Shown piece by piece: positions 35,415-48,000 of a stretch of DNA of 64,000 nt. The notes under the pieces are model-generated. The model was not told the origin of the DNA and ran no database searches. It was given only the letters and a program-made list of their open reading frames with translations. Numbering within the stretch: the stretch's first letter is position 1; each line of letters begins with the position of its first letter. Source of the DNA: Siphonodentalium dalli. Taxonomy: Eukaryota; Mollusca; Scaphopoda; Gadilida; Siphonodentaliidae. The DNA is taken from positions 58,507,899 to 58,571,898 of the forward strand of contig CP136067.1 of NCBI GenBank assembly GCA_032622095.1. The letters are read 5' to 3'. Made by a program: the position numbers and the translations under genes.

Positions 35415-35460
35415 TTATGATGATGATGATGATCACCATCATCATGATGATGATGATATG
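35415..35460. repeat. (GAT)n / (ATC)n microsatellite
   Basis: A run of ATGATGATGATGAT switches in the middle to CACCATCATCATGATGATGA, giving a short imperfect palindrome. Confidence 0.8.
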
Positions 35461-35813
35461 ATTGATAGAACAAACCACTATTATGATGATCGTGTCGTTA
35501 TTTGTTTAAAATACGTATAAATTGACATCCGTTCCCTCATTAAAATCAACATATTTCGACCATTTTAGGGGATCTCCGCGAATTCGGAGACCTCCGCAAA
35601 TAGAGCTGTCACAACCGGAAAAACCCATTATCTATAAATAAAACGCCCAGCGAACCATAGCTATCTAGAATCTCTAGGACAGTATACACCAGATGGCGTT
35701 AATAACACACCACTCGATCGCCGGTTTGTTTAGTGGAGATAATGGGCGCCTTCTTAATGAATTCAACTAGGCGAACACCAGCCCTCTCCGTGGGATAATA
35801 CCCAAGTAATGAC

Positions 35814-37778
35814 CACCCCCGTATACGTGGTATCGCCAACCGGAAGGTATCGCTAAACTAGACGGAATGGGAAAGTCATTTTCACGTATATGATATGGGA
35901 ATATGTTGGTTCCTCATCGTAAAACAGACAACGAACAATCTGTGTGTACGTCCACATGAGGCGGGAGTATATATACACACCAGATGTCAGTCAGTTCTCC
36001 CAGATCAAACCATTTAATACATTTTTGCGAAAAAAAATTATAGTGTTTTTGCTTTTGCTCACTCAAATTTTCGAGAACACCCATCCGCTAGTATAGTTCC
36101 TGGCCTTCCACGCTGCCAATACAAATGCCGGTATATAGCTGAATCTGTCAATGAAGCATAGGATTGAACAGAATTTAAAAAATCCGTGTCATTCTTAATA
36201 TGCGCGCGATGTGGAGGGACCACTGTCTGCCAAGACAGATGTCAATGTCGCGGACCAAGATGTCATTAAAACCGGATTTTCTATGCAGTAAATATATGCG
36301 TAACACTTAAGGAGTTCTGATGAGTTTTCGCGTGTTTTATGTGTATCTGAGACTGATCAATTGGACTGCGAATGTCATCTGAAATATGAATCAATAGCAT
36401 GTTCGAAATATTGTGTACACATCTATTGTGAATGAATTTTAATTGAAATTAATTGAACATCCATCTCAGCATTCAAATTTGCGATTTCAAAAAGGTGGAT
36501 GAATGATAACGTGATGCCCGGTCACACGCACGTGAATGCTGTCGTTCGTATGCATGCAGTTAACCGGATATTCGTTTAGTATTGACATAATTGGGGTTTG
36601 TATATAGACCCTATATGCATGCACGACGAAACGATACGAAGCATCAACGATTTGTTATAATCATGTTATGTTTACCTGTGTAGACTTTATGACTCGTTCC
36701 AACTCGAGTAGACCGTTACAGGACAATAAAACCGAATCATCTTATTGAATATACAGATATCGCATAGCTACAAATTATACAATGTCTGGCGTTTGAGCAT
36801 TAAAAAACTCTAGGTGAACACCCACAACAGGGACCCTCTAAGGTGGTCCATGTGTCGGCCTGTCTGAATGATAATGGGGATATTTTCAAGCAGAAACGGT
36901 CAAAATGCGAAGTATATCATCCGCATCTTTGATATCCCAAATCCGGTTTGGCGACATCTCATCGCTTGGTCGCGGATAGTATTTTTGCGAACCGCTCTGT
37001 CTGCTAGACAATTTTATGGTTAATTAAATATAAATTTTTCTGTTGATAGTATACACGCATTATCCGCCCGACAATGGCTTATAACTATGTTTCAAACGAT
37101 CTACCTAACGTCAAAAAGTCTCTACTGTGTATGATAAAAATCGGAAATGAGCCGGAATTTCCAATCATCTTATCGAATATACAGATATCGCATAGCTACA
37201 AATTATACAATGTCTGGCTTTTGAGCATTAAAAAACTCTAGGTGAACACCCACAACAGGGACCCTCTAAGGTTTTCCATGTGTCGGCCTGTCTGAATGAT
37301 AATGGGGATATTTTCAAGCAGAAACGGTCAAAATGCGAAGTATATCATCCGCATCTTTGATATCCCAAATCCGGTTTGGCGACATCTCATCGCTTGGTCG
37401 CGGACAATTTTATGGTTAATTAAATATATTTTTTTTTGTTGATAGTATACACGCATTATCCGCCCGACATGGCTGATAACTATGTTTCAAACGATCTACC
37501 TAACGTCAATAAGTCTCTACTGTGTATAATAAAAATCGGAAATGAGCCGGAATTTCCATTAAATTTATCGGGATGACAGCAAGCTATGGTCGCTATCTCA
37601 TTGAGGGAACATTCCTCTTAACGAAATTATGTTTTGAATATTGGATATCACCATTCAATTTGGAGATATATAGATTAAATGAGGGAAGATATGTCCATTT
37701 ATCAAAACCGCAATGTCTGGCGTGGCGATACCTTCCGGGTTGGCGATACCACGTACACTGGGGGGGGGGGGGGGGGTG
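35814..37778. mobile_element. TIR element with 5'-CAC ends and 5 bp duplication ATGAC (intron 10)
   Basis: The left end reads CACCCCCGTATACGTGGT, then ATCGCCAACCGGAAGGTATC. The right end is its reverse complement, with the C run expanded to about 17 G. ATGAC lies immediately outside both ends (35809-35813 and 37779-37783). A 5 bp target duplication with CAC-starting termini is the geometry of Transib/RAG-type elements, though the rest of the terminus does not match any consensus I know. The 1.97 kb interior has no intact ORF. It contains a tandem duplication of about 413 bp (36750-37160, 37165-37560). A related fragment lies in reverse at 57598-58185. Confidence 0.72.
36750..37560. repeat. 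Tandem duplication of a ~413 bp unit
   Basis: Both units share AATATACAGATATCGCATAG, CACCCACAACAGGGACCC, GCAGAAACGGTCAAAATGCG and GTATACACGCATTATCCGCC. The second unit has lost about 25 bp (the part with CGAACCGCTCTGTCTGCTAG). It is internal to the element at 35814-37778. Confidence 0.85.
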
Positions 37779-38311
37779 ATGACCGGATGAACTATATGGA
37801 TGACATTCGCGATTGTTATTGCTGTTAAAATAATCACATCCGTTAAAACCGTAATGAACAGAGTTACAGAACGAATATTAAAATATAGAATAATGTTTTT
37901 CTTCTGCCAATCAGAAATATCGCATAAATAGCATGTTGTTGTCAAGATCGTATAATTATACGCCGTGTTAGTAAACAAAAGCCATATTAATATGTTACAC
38001 GACAGTGCGTAAGGGTACGTTCATAGGCTGGCAAAATAGACTGCAAACTGCAAAATGCCATACCCGATGGTCGCTCAGTTCGCTCGTGCTCCGTCGTGGA
38101 CAACGATAAACGATGATTTAGTATATATAACGACGTGCACCTCTTTGCCAGTAACAATAATTTCTGGCATCCGTGTTGTCCTTGAATTGTGTATCGGGGA
38201 GTGCACGGGATCGATAGAACAGTTTGTTCTTAGCTATTGCCGTACACACTTAATTATACATGTATACGATTCTCCGCGGTATCAGGAATCTCATGACGTG
38301 GTATATATAAA

Positions 38312-39760
38312 CAGAGGCGGAATGGCCGATCGGGAGACCGCGGGTAAATTCCCAATGGGCCGGAGGCCGGAAAAATTCTGATTCCACGTGATTTTCTATC
38401 AAGCGAGAATCCGAGGTTTTTGTTACGGTTGTGGGGGGGGGGGGTATATGTGGTTGGGCCGCAATTGAAACCGACGTGGGCCGCCATATGTGTTGTTTAA
38501 CCAGCCTAATTGGCTAATCGTAATTTTGTCATTAAATGAACTTGTCAGCATCATATAACACCACGTAAAGACCCCGTTAATCTCGAGATTTTAACGGTAA
38601 CTCCCAGCTGTAAATCCCAAAAACATTCTCACGCACCCCTCCCGGACCCTCCCCCAATTTAAATTTCAAACACAATAGGAACGCTTAAAGGGGTACTGTA
38701 CGCCATTTTCATTAAATTTCCGGTGACAACAACGATATAATTTCGATAATATATAGAAACATAAGTAATTTGAGTCGAAGATGTATTCTGTAAACGCTCA
38801 GGTTAATAGGCTATCTTAAAATTTAATAATTTAAAAGTTAATAATTTGATATAAATTGAATTTATGACTGGAGCCATAAAATGGCGTCAATTAAATTACG
38901 AATTACCGTAATCAAATAAATTAATTGAGGGATACTGGATTGTTAAACCGATCGCACACACGATCGCTTAAAATATTATGATGATACGGGGAGAACACTC
39001 AAGCCACTCACTGACTAGCGACGATACAATAACGTAAATGATTATATGGGACTAGTATGCATATAATATAACTTTTATTTGATTCATTTGGTTGAAAACT
39101 TTACAAAAATTACTCGACAACGACAATTTGTATTTTTGCATTCCGGTAAATTTGTCATCCGTAACATGACTTCGTACCCAACAGACTTTCAAATAATGGA
39201 AAAATTGTTACCTTATTCTCCGACTCGGAGACTATAGAAACCAACAACAACATTTGGCGTACAGTACCCCTTTAAGTTGAGGCCAGTCTAGATGCTATGA
39301 TTAGAGATTTTCTTGTATAGTTTTCAAAATTTTCTCCTCACCCCCGGGCCGAACAACCATGGACAGCCCGGTATGTCCTGGTCTCTTGTCCGTAGCTGTG
39401 TGCATTTGTCTGGAGTTAGACCGCTAGCTGTTAGAATTTATGCAATTTTTTCAGGTAAAAATATCTGAATGGTCTCATACCGGGAATATATAGAACCATG
39501 GTTTATGAATATATATATAGGATATTAGACCAGAGCACTGAGTTGCAAGGGGGGTGCAAATGGAATTATGCAAAAACATGTATTTGGTCTGATCCTGATT
39601 CGGGGGGGGGGGGGGTGCAGTTGGAATTTATTTCCCAAGGCGGACACCACCCGAACAGAGACCCTCCCCCACTCGACATTCCGCGCCTCGGCAACTGCCT
39701 TCGGCAGATAGGCCGGTATTATATTCCGGGCCGGTTTTTTTTTGGCCCAGTCCGCCTCTG
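38312..39760. mobile_element. hAT-like non-autonomous element with 8 bp duplication TATATAAA
   Basis: The ends are CAGAGGCGGAATGGCC and, at the right, the reverse complement CAGAGGCGGACTGGGCC. TATATAAA is present directly outside both ends (38304-38311 and 39761-39768). CAGRGGCGG termini plus an 8 bp duplication are diagnostic of the hAT superfamily. The interior has poly-G runs (near 38428 and 39601) and a nested MITE at 38690-39272. There is no transposase. Confidence 0.85.
38690..39272. mobile_element. MITE with AGGGGTACTGTACGCC ends nested in the hAT element
   Basis: The left end AGGGGTACTGTACGCCATTT and right end GGCGTACAGTACCCCT are inverted. TTAA lies outside both, which could be a TTAA target duplication or a longer TIR around TA. 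The right half (from about 38970) recurs at 55069-55331 in the membrane-protein gene, showing that this is a mobile family. Confidence 0.7.
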
Positions 39761-40845
39761 TATATAAAGAGCCCAGAAGATTATATATAAGTATAAGATT
39801 CCTGGAGGCACTGACTCAGTACGAGTATTCGTTGCTTCAAATGTGCTTCTATAAAGTTCAATTTATTATCGAAATTGACACGTATCGATCGAAATGGAAC
39901 ATTGAGAGGTCCCGATTTTCGCTCTTGTCGGGGTTGGAACCCGTGTTAACATCGTCCAGTCCAGACTGTGATGATCGTATCCACTGTATTGATGTAATAT
40001 AGTTGTTTAAAAGAGACGTTGCTTGTGTCATGGTGGGGGTCTAAAATTGTCAGTAATGATAATGGTTAGTCTTTGGCATTGATAAAGCATATTTATACAT
40101 GTATACAACTATTCAGTCAATTAGTGTATATATGTGTATAGGCTATTATTATGTTAATTTAGTTCTGACATAAAGCATATAAAACATTCTAACTCGCAAG
40201 GACAACGCCGGATAGTCCAGTTAGTTATTATATTTGAACATTCTCAAGTATTTTCATAAACCTATTTCAATCAAGGCAATACTTTACCACCAGGGAAGTG
40301 TTTCAGGGGTGGACCTCCAAAATACAAAAGTTGGACATTTCAAACCTGACACAACATTAGTTGGAAATTTCCGACCAAAATAGTTTGAATATTGTGCTGA
40401 TATACCAACAAGTATTAAATGTGATATTTGTTGTATTTTGAACTTAATAATGTGGGAAAAAATAAGTATGATCGAATATTCGCTCGTAGCTTTGTTTTAA
40501 ACATATTATGACTGCTCTTTTACTGAAATGTAGCAATCAGTTGAGATTGGTCAATCATATGGTTGCTACGATGGGAATTTCCAATAGCTGAAAAGTTAGA
40601 TAATACAGATTCAGATTAAATAATGTATGTTACAAAGGGGACTGTGCATGCATCAGTGGTAACTGTTTTGAGAATTGCCAATCATGGAAGTTAAGTTAGG
40701 AATTCCCCCCCCCCCCCCACAGTTTCAAAGCTTGTGGTACCAGTTGAAAAACACCAATAGCAGGCGGATGGGTCCAGTGGGATTTCTCGAGAGTCGAAGT
40801 CGTCGGTTTTCTCGTTGAGCCAAGTGCGGACCCACCATCTCCTCT

Positions 40846-42826
40846 CCAGGGGCCTATACTATAGAAATACAATTGCCGTGTTTCTCCACGTGGACAGCGT
40901 TAGTCGGTAATTTCCCAGTCTTGTAAAGCTAGACTTTTGTTCTATAGTACTCGAGCAATTGTGTTCTTGTAAATTCCTTGCATTGGATATTGGAATTTAA
41001 CAATAGGCGATTACCCTTTTTCACACCATACATCGTTGTGAACTGACTAATATAGTGTTCTGGGAGAGCCATTCTGTAACTGGGATTCATTTCAGCAGCA
41101 AGCTGCTCGGTTTTTGGTGTTTGGAGTGTCCCAACGCTGCATCTTTTTGTTATTCTATAGTACTCGAATTGTCTAACTTGGGGGAAAACAAGAACTCGCT
41201 TGACGGGCTGATAAATTACCAACGTAGGGAGTTCCATAGTACAGACATAACACAAAAATCGGGTAGAACGCGGTGTTAATTTTAACATTACAAGTATACG
41301 AGGCTGAATTAGTGGTTTTCACCGCAATGGAACGCGTGCGAATGTCGATATGTCGGATTATCGCTTTGTGTATTGCGCACTCATGCATTAACCCTTTCTC
41401 GTCGTGCGAAGTTTCACCGGGTCAATAAAATCGTAGTCATATTGAAATGACGGGTTCAAATTACGCATGGGCGTAGATAGATATATTTTGAGATGGGGTT
41501 CATAAACATAGACAAAATTGGCTTTGATAAATAAGGGTTTGCACATAAATTATGTTGTGACGGGGGCGATTCTCATCAAAATACTCAACAATTGGGAATG
41601 TCACGCAGGGACGTTCAATCGGTGTTGGCGCATCACAATAATCTTCGTCCCAAAGTTAGTGATGATTGATTTATGGGGTAAATGGCAATTAGTTCAGAAG
41701 TTTCGATCGGTTGGAATTGTTGGTTTGGGGATTTCTAACAGTTGGAAATCTTGAGTAACCATTGCAGAATTTCAACCGAATGGGGTGCAAATATAGTTTT
41801 CTGGTTCAGGGAGGTGTACTCGGGCAGCGGAGACCTTATAAGTGAATGTTACCGCGATTCCATGATAGAAAATGGCACTGAATTAAAAAATTAAGACTGG
41901 AGAATAGGGTATAATCATTACAATGACTAAATTTTCCAGCTAATGTAACTGCAAATTATAAGTTATACTACTAGTATGATGTTTTCCTACATTCAGTGTA
42001 ATTTTGGTTGTTAAACCTAAGTTTCTACTTAAACAAAAAGTTACACCGACCCTTTGGAAAATATACATGAAATATATATTTTCAGCCTTTTAACTTGGAA
42101 ATATTTTTATCAGTCTATTATCTCCGGCAATTCAGTTTGTTTTCAATTACATTGTACATGTATCGAAATCGTACGTATACGACAACCAGTTAAAATTTCC
42201 ATGCTCAATCTGACACTATAATCACCATGTGTAGGTTTTTCTGTCGATGGGGTTTATTTGTGATCACTCTATCCGTCTCTATCCCTTTGTGTTCGTACAT
42301 ACATCGTTAAATATATTTGACCATGAGTAATGTAAATACAAGGAAAGTCATGAAAAGCTCTATATTGTCTTCTATGATGTTGGTCAATAAAACATCTATC
42401 TATTATAAAGAGCGTTTTCGCTTACGATATTTTGTACTCGTGTTCAGCGTAAAATGTTGTAATCGTTTGTGTATTTTCGCGATGCTTGTGCCATTGGGAT
42501 TATGGTGCACGCAAGTAGTTTTCGTGTTCCCCATTGCCTATCATAACATTGACTTTATACATCCACTAAACCACTCGCCAAATGACTCAAATATATATAG
42601 GCATTACTATATCCATTTATGTATAATATTACAGTAAGTTCCCTTTACCCATTAACAATCGTTCGCCTCCACGCGTAGAAAACGAAGATCCATAGTACTG
42701 GATTTTGTCTGTTCTTGTAAATGACGGGGAGTCGCACACACTTGTAAATTATCGTATCCATAGTATTCGACAGTTTGTCCACGTGGAGAAACACGGCAAT
42801 TGTAATTCTATAGTATAGGCCCCTGG
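40846..42826. mobile_element. TIR element with 50 bp termini (CCAGGGGCCTATACTATAG)
   Basis: The left terminus CCAGGGGCCTATACTATAG, then AAATACAATTGCCGTGTTTC, matches the reverse complement of the right terminus over about 50 bp with one difference, through CTCCACGTGGACA. Subterminal 'TTCTATAGTACTCGA' repeats lie inside the left end. No target duplication was found. The interior (about 1.98 kb) contains a 'TTGGAAATTTCCAAC' repeat copy and no supported gene. Confidence 0.7.
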
Positions 42827-43148
42827 TGACGTTCATGGTACTCATATATCAGCAGCATCCCATCGATGGAGCTGTCGTGGCGATCTCACATTTCAACATA
42901 TCAAGTGACATTATTTTGGCTGGCCTAAGAATACCAACACGCACTGTGCTCTTAATAACTCAGTGATATAAGCAATCACGCTCAATTACCGAAACAACCG
43001 GTGTCGTACATTGCTCACAACTAACGCTGATATGTTGACAACTGGCAGACAGTAATCCGTTTTGGTAATTTTGCAGCTGGCACTTTTGCAGTTTGCAGTG
43101 TAATATTGCCAGCGTATGAACGTACCCTAAAGAGTGTGCGACGAGCAG

Positions 43149-43316
43149 AACACTAAACACCGGGGAGACCACACTAAACACCGGGGAGACCACACTAAAC
43201 ACCGGGGAGACCACACTAAACACCGGGGAGACCACACTAAACACCGGGGAGACCACACTAAACACCGGGGAGACCACACTAAACACCGGGGAGACCACAC
43301 TAAACACCGAGGAGAC
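43149..43316. repeat. Minisatellite: eight 21 bp units
   Basis: Eight consecutive copies of ACACTAAACACCGGGGAGACC, the last with one substitution (CCGAGGAG). A period divisible by three opens frames on both strands (TKHRGDH repeats forward, SPVFSVV repeats in reverse). These are artefacts of the repeat, with no start context or splice sites. Confidence 0.95.
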
Positions 43317-44039
43317 CAAAATTAGTTATATACTGCCACCACGTTGTTTACAACATACTGGTGTAGCGCTCGCTTATCCTCGCCACTCAAGATTTCGTAT
43401 TTGAATGGGTTACCGTCAACCACTCTCCCAATAAATCGCCACGGTGATCATTGTTTTGCTTATCGCACTCTTTATGTGATGTATATAAACAAACGCTCGG
43501 CTCACACAAAATGTGTTTTGTGGATATAATCGCTTCCATATATACTATCATTATACTATACGATATTAGTATATTCTTTAGGAAAATGTTCATAATTTGG
43601 TAATTTTTATTTCAAAATTATAACCTACAACCAAGGCCAGCCGTTCCTTTAAGGAGTCTTATGGTGAGAGTTTATACTAAAATTTGCGGTTTGGTTGGTG
43701 GTGTAAGGCGTATGCAATATATATACAGAAATATGTACATAGTATGGGAAGTGATGGCATCAGATATATAGATGGTGGAAAAAGGTTGGTTGGGGTGTTT
43801 GCTTATGGGAACGGTATGGTAAGCGGGAGGAGTGATCGATTAAGTTCATGTGGACTATAGAAGAGTGTTTGGGGGCCGTGTGTGTGGGGTTGTGGCAAGG
43901 GGTTCGGGTTTGGTGTTTACATGTGCGATCATTCGCTGCTCGTATCAAATCAACATTTTCTTGATTTAAAGACAATTAGATTCCATATTTAACCATGTCT
44001 TTACAAAATACTTACTGACGTCAATTTGACGAGTAATTA

Positions 44040-44740
44040 TCTCTCAGGAAATTTTCAGATAATAAAATCACTTGTTGAACATATTATCTGAATATTTCCC
44101 TCTAATAAATATGACTTCTTCTTTACGTGTATTATCTGTCGTCTGTTTATTTTTCCTGAAAACCTCTCCAGATGAATAGACCATTCCGATGTATACTTTT
44201 ATACGCGAATGTCAGAATCCATTCAGGATAGACAGGGTTACATTTGTGTCGTATTTCTTTTTGCAGGAAATATATCCACAGTACCTGAGCATGCTGGATT
44301 CAGATTACGATGGCACCTCAGAGGGTGAGTATTCAGAGAACGAAGAGGTATCTTGAACTCAAGACAACAAATGGGGAAAATATGTTTTTCGGTCGGGCGC
44401 GTGTTACGGGCTGATACTTTATTATGGTATTCGATCATGCAAAGATTCGGGAATCTCCGTACAGGTACTCCGTGTGAGTGGAGTCAATGACGTTACGTTG
44501 GTTTAGGGTCCCAATTGGAGTGTTCAACTTGACAATTCCAACTTCACACCATACCTTGAGGCAGTCAGAAAGCATTGCAGGAAATTTCATTTGCCCCTAC
44601 CCATTTGGTTGGAATTTCGAACAGGTACTTCATGCTTTACAACTGTTGGAAATGTCCAACCTAACGCCCCTTTGTGAATAGAAATTTCCAACTGGTGGCT
44701 ATTTCAGTCAAAAATAATTATCGAAGGTACAAATATATTC
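44040..44740. repeat. Two dispersed repeats flanking exon 11
   Basis: 44040-44235 (AAATTTTCAGATAATAAAAT, TATCTGAATATTTCCC, GTATACTTTTATACGCG) is a copy of the repeat also seen near 7720, 20370, 51850 and 55470. 44500-44740 is a copy of the 'TTGGAAATTTCCAAC' family. Exon 11 sits between them. Confidence 0.5.
44267..44324 (+). CDS. FSIP2-like: FSIP2-like exon 11 (residues 480-499)
   Basis: The acceptor is TTTCTTTTTGCAG|GAAATA and the donor GAGG|GTGAGT. The 58 nt go from phase 0 to phase 1. The peptide EIYPQYLSMLDSDYDGTSE continues in frame into exon 12 (split Asp codon, then GRAVHFDTKNMLIPSDQ). A dispersed intronic repeat (about 44040-44235) ends just upstream of the acceptor. Confidence 0.75.
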
Positions 44741-45090
44741 GACTTCGGTCTAAAATCAACAAATATTACAGTAAATACTTATTGGGATATCAAACTACAT
44801 AAAAAAAGTGTGAATCTGAAAATCATAATGAATGAACAACTATGAGTTTTCACAAAACTGTATGTGTGTGATTCGACTTTCTGAGACAAATATCTTGTGC
44901 CGTGGCATGTAGATTTCTCGTCCCGCTGTCTATATATGCGTAAACGCATCTCACTCTTTCTCTCTCTCCCCCTCCCCATCTCGCTCTCCTAGCTATCTTT
45001 CTTTCTCACGACTTGAACTGAATTTATGATATGTGTTGCTCTATTGAACAAAGCATCGGAGATTAACAACGACTTTATTTTTTGTTTCAG

Positions 45091-48000
45091 ATGGAAGGGC
45101 AGTCCATTTCGACACCAAGAACATGTTGATACCATCGGACCAAATTACCAAACCAGGAAAGATGTACAAACCGGTATCGGAACATGTCATCACGCCTGTT
45201 GCCTCCCCTATATGTCTCCAAGAGGTCAAACCAAAGGAAGATATGGAGATCAAATTCGTTGAGTCAATCCTGCAACGCCTCATCGACGACCTCAACAATG
45301 CCAAAATCAACAAAGATGAACTGATAAAACTGACGTCATATTGTATGGAAATCCTTAGAGATACAGAAAAGCAATATGGTGATGACTCCGCCCGATCAAA
45401 AGAAGGGAGTCAAGATAGTTCAGACTTGGCCAGCGACATTGTCAAATTCACGCTGGGGAGAATCCTGGAGGATATCAAGAGTGGGAATATTGGCGACGAG
45501 CAGCTGACCTCGCTCACAATGTCAATCATCGGCCAGAAAGGCGAAGAGGCGGAGCTTCCATATGAGGTTTCTAGCAATACGCTGGTGGATCAGATTGTCA
45601 TGGATACCCTACAGCGCGCGCTGGAGAAGCCGTCCAGTGAGGAGGATTTAGACCGCTTGATCGCTGGCACTATAATGGAAGTCGCCAAAAAGGAATCACT
45701 TGATTCTAATGATGAACTGGATCTCCTCATTGCTAGAACTATTGCGGAAGCAAAGGTTGAAAATGACCGTTTTGACGAGGATAGCATTAACGAATATGCC
45801 CTAGAAGACTTCATTCTAACGTCACTCAGGAAAGTTTTCTCGGACATGCAGCAGCAGAAGTTGAGTTCGGAACAAGTTCAGAAAATAGCTTCATCAATTT
45901 CGTCAGCAGTCGAGGGTGTTGATAACAGAACAGCATCAAAAGCCGCAAGTGAGATAGTGAAGAGTGTCCTCAACAAAGTTGTTCAAGATATTCACATAGA
46001 AGGGATAGAAAGTAGGACAGTTCAGAAAGTCGTATCGGCAGTTGTGACATCATATCATTCCATAAAATCAGAGCGGTCAACACATATGTTGGAAGCGGTT
46101 GAGAGCTTCGTATCCGACATCTTGAAGAGAATCGTTGACATGATGCGCGGTGGTGAATTGTCTGAAATCGACTTATCCGAAATGGCACTATCTGTCTGCC
46201 ATCGAGATGAACACATTACCTATATGGACAGGGAGCCAGTCGAAGTGGAATCTACTCTCTCCCCCACCGAGATAATTGAGAACAGCATCAACGACATTCT
46301 AGCCAGAATAGAGAATGGCAACCTTGAAGAGAATAAAGCACGGGAGATAGGACAGATGCTAGTGGAATATGGCAGACAGATTCTGGGTACGGAACACGAA
46401 CTCAAACCAATCCTCTCTGCTACAAGCACTGTCATCGCAGACGATCTGGTTCATGACATAATACACGATATTCAGAGTGAGATGGAACGAGCCGAGGTCG
46501 ACAAGGAATATATGAAAACTCTAGCGATGTCCATACTGATTTCACAAAATACTTCATTTACGAGCACTGTGATTGCTGATAACATCGTAACAGAAACGAT
46601 GGATGAAATGCAGGATGATTTCGCGAAATCAGAGTTGGACCGAAGCGATATGAGGACGATGCCGCAAATTGTTCGTAAGTCGAGTGTGTCGTCTGCTAAC
46701 AGCTCAACGGTTGCTGATAACGTCATAGGAGATTTCATGGAAGGCATACAAGATGAGATCGCTAAGTCTCAGATGGACAAGGAAGAGATGGACAAACTTC
46801 TTGCCGCATCGAAAACGTCTACAAAGTCCTCTTTCACCAGTACCGTGGTCGCCGATAACGCTGTATCAGATATCATGAGTAACCTTCGGGACGAATTGGT
46901 TAAATCAGATATGGATGAAGAGGAAATGATGCGAGTCAGGACAGCGATGCGCGGATCGAGAAAATCGTCTGCTACTAGCACAGTTGTTGCCGACAATATC
47001 GTCGATAACTTCCTTCACAACATTAACGAGGAGATGACGACAGCATCGCTCGACGAAGAGGACATGAAAACATTAGGAAAACTCTGGAAATCACAAATGT
47101 CGACAGATGAATTGCATGTGACACTGACCTCATCTATCAGCAAGTTATCTTCTGGCCAACAAGTTTCTCCCGTCGACTCAATCATAGCCGAAGAAGTTGT
47201 TGGCAAGCTGTTCGACAAGATTCGGTATGAGGTGGACGAGCGCATGATTCCCCAAGATACTCTCTCGTCAATAGCCACATCGGTTGTGTCAATGTTTGCA
47301 GTTGGTCCTACCACAACATCAGGGACACTGGGTCCAGTGAGTTCATTCAGATCGTGTGCTCTTTCCATCTCGGATGACATGAAACCAGCTCTCATCAGAA
47401 TTGTGAAGTATTTAAAATCAGATGTAGTCGAGTTCGATGACGCACAGAGAATATTCAGTGTGATTTTGGACAAGTATACATCTCTAGTCACAGACACAGA
47501 CAGCCACAAAACATCTGACTTTATCCTTACAGTCAGCGAGTCTGCAATGGTTCAGAAACTGATCACAGAAACACTTGATAGACTTAAGAAAGATATCTCA
47601 GTGTCGTCGGTTGCTACGAAAGAACCTGCACAAGATGATCATTCTAGTCATACAAGCAAGAGCAATGCCGAGTCTATCAATTCCATGCTTCTGGACAAGC
47701 TGGTAACATGTGCTATCGGTAAAGTTACTCAACAACTGAATGCAGACCGTTCTTCTGTGGGCGTCACGCCAGTTAGTTCGCTGATGATAGAGGATCTGAT
47801 TAGAACCACAATGAGCAAGATTGTAGCTAACGTAACCGGAAGTGAGGACGATGTCGACGGCATTCCGTCGGCATTGATAGACAGTCTAGTTCACGAGGCT
47901 TTGACGAGAATCAAATCTGGGTCTTCTCTGTCCACGCGAGGCAGTGGACTTTTCAGTAAACGGTACGACGAAAGCGGAATAACTGCACCAACACAAACAC

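Larger units (their letters stand above)
38013..43127. mobile_element. 5.1 kb PIF/Harbinger-like element, TAA duplication, with nested insertions (intron 10)
   Basis: The termini GGGTACGTTCATAGGCTG and, in reverse at 43127, GGGTACGTTCATACGCTG are followed on both sides by GCAAA/GCAAT and CTGCAAACTGCAAAA. TAA flanks both ends (38010-38012 and 43128-43130). Nested inside are a hAT element (38312-39760), which itself contains a MITE, and another TIR element (40846-42826). Without these the host element is only about 1.7 kb, so it is a non-autonomous copy. Confidence 0.78.

Noticed and set aside
42960-43319. 119-codon reverse frame with SPVFSVV repeats
   Set aside because: Produced by the 21 bp minisatellite whose period is divisible by three; no flanking coding sequence.
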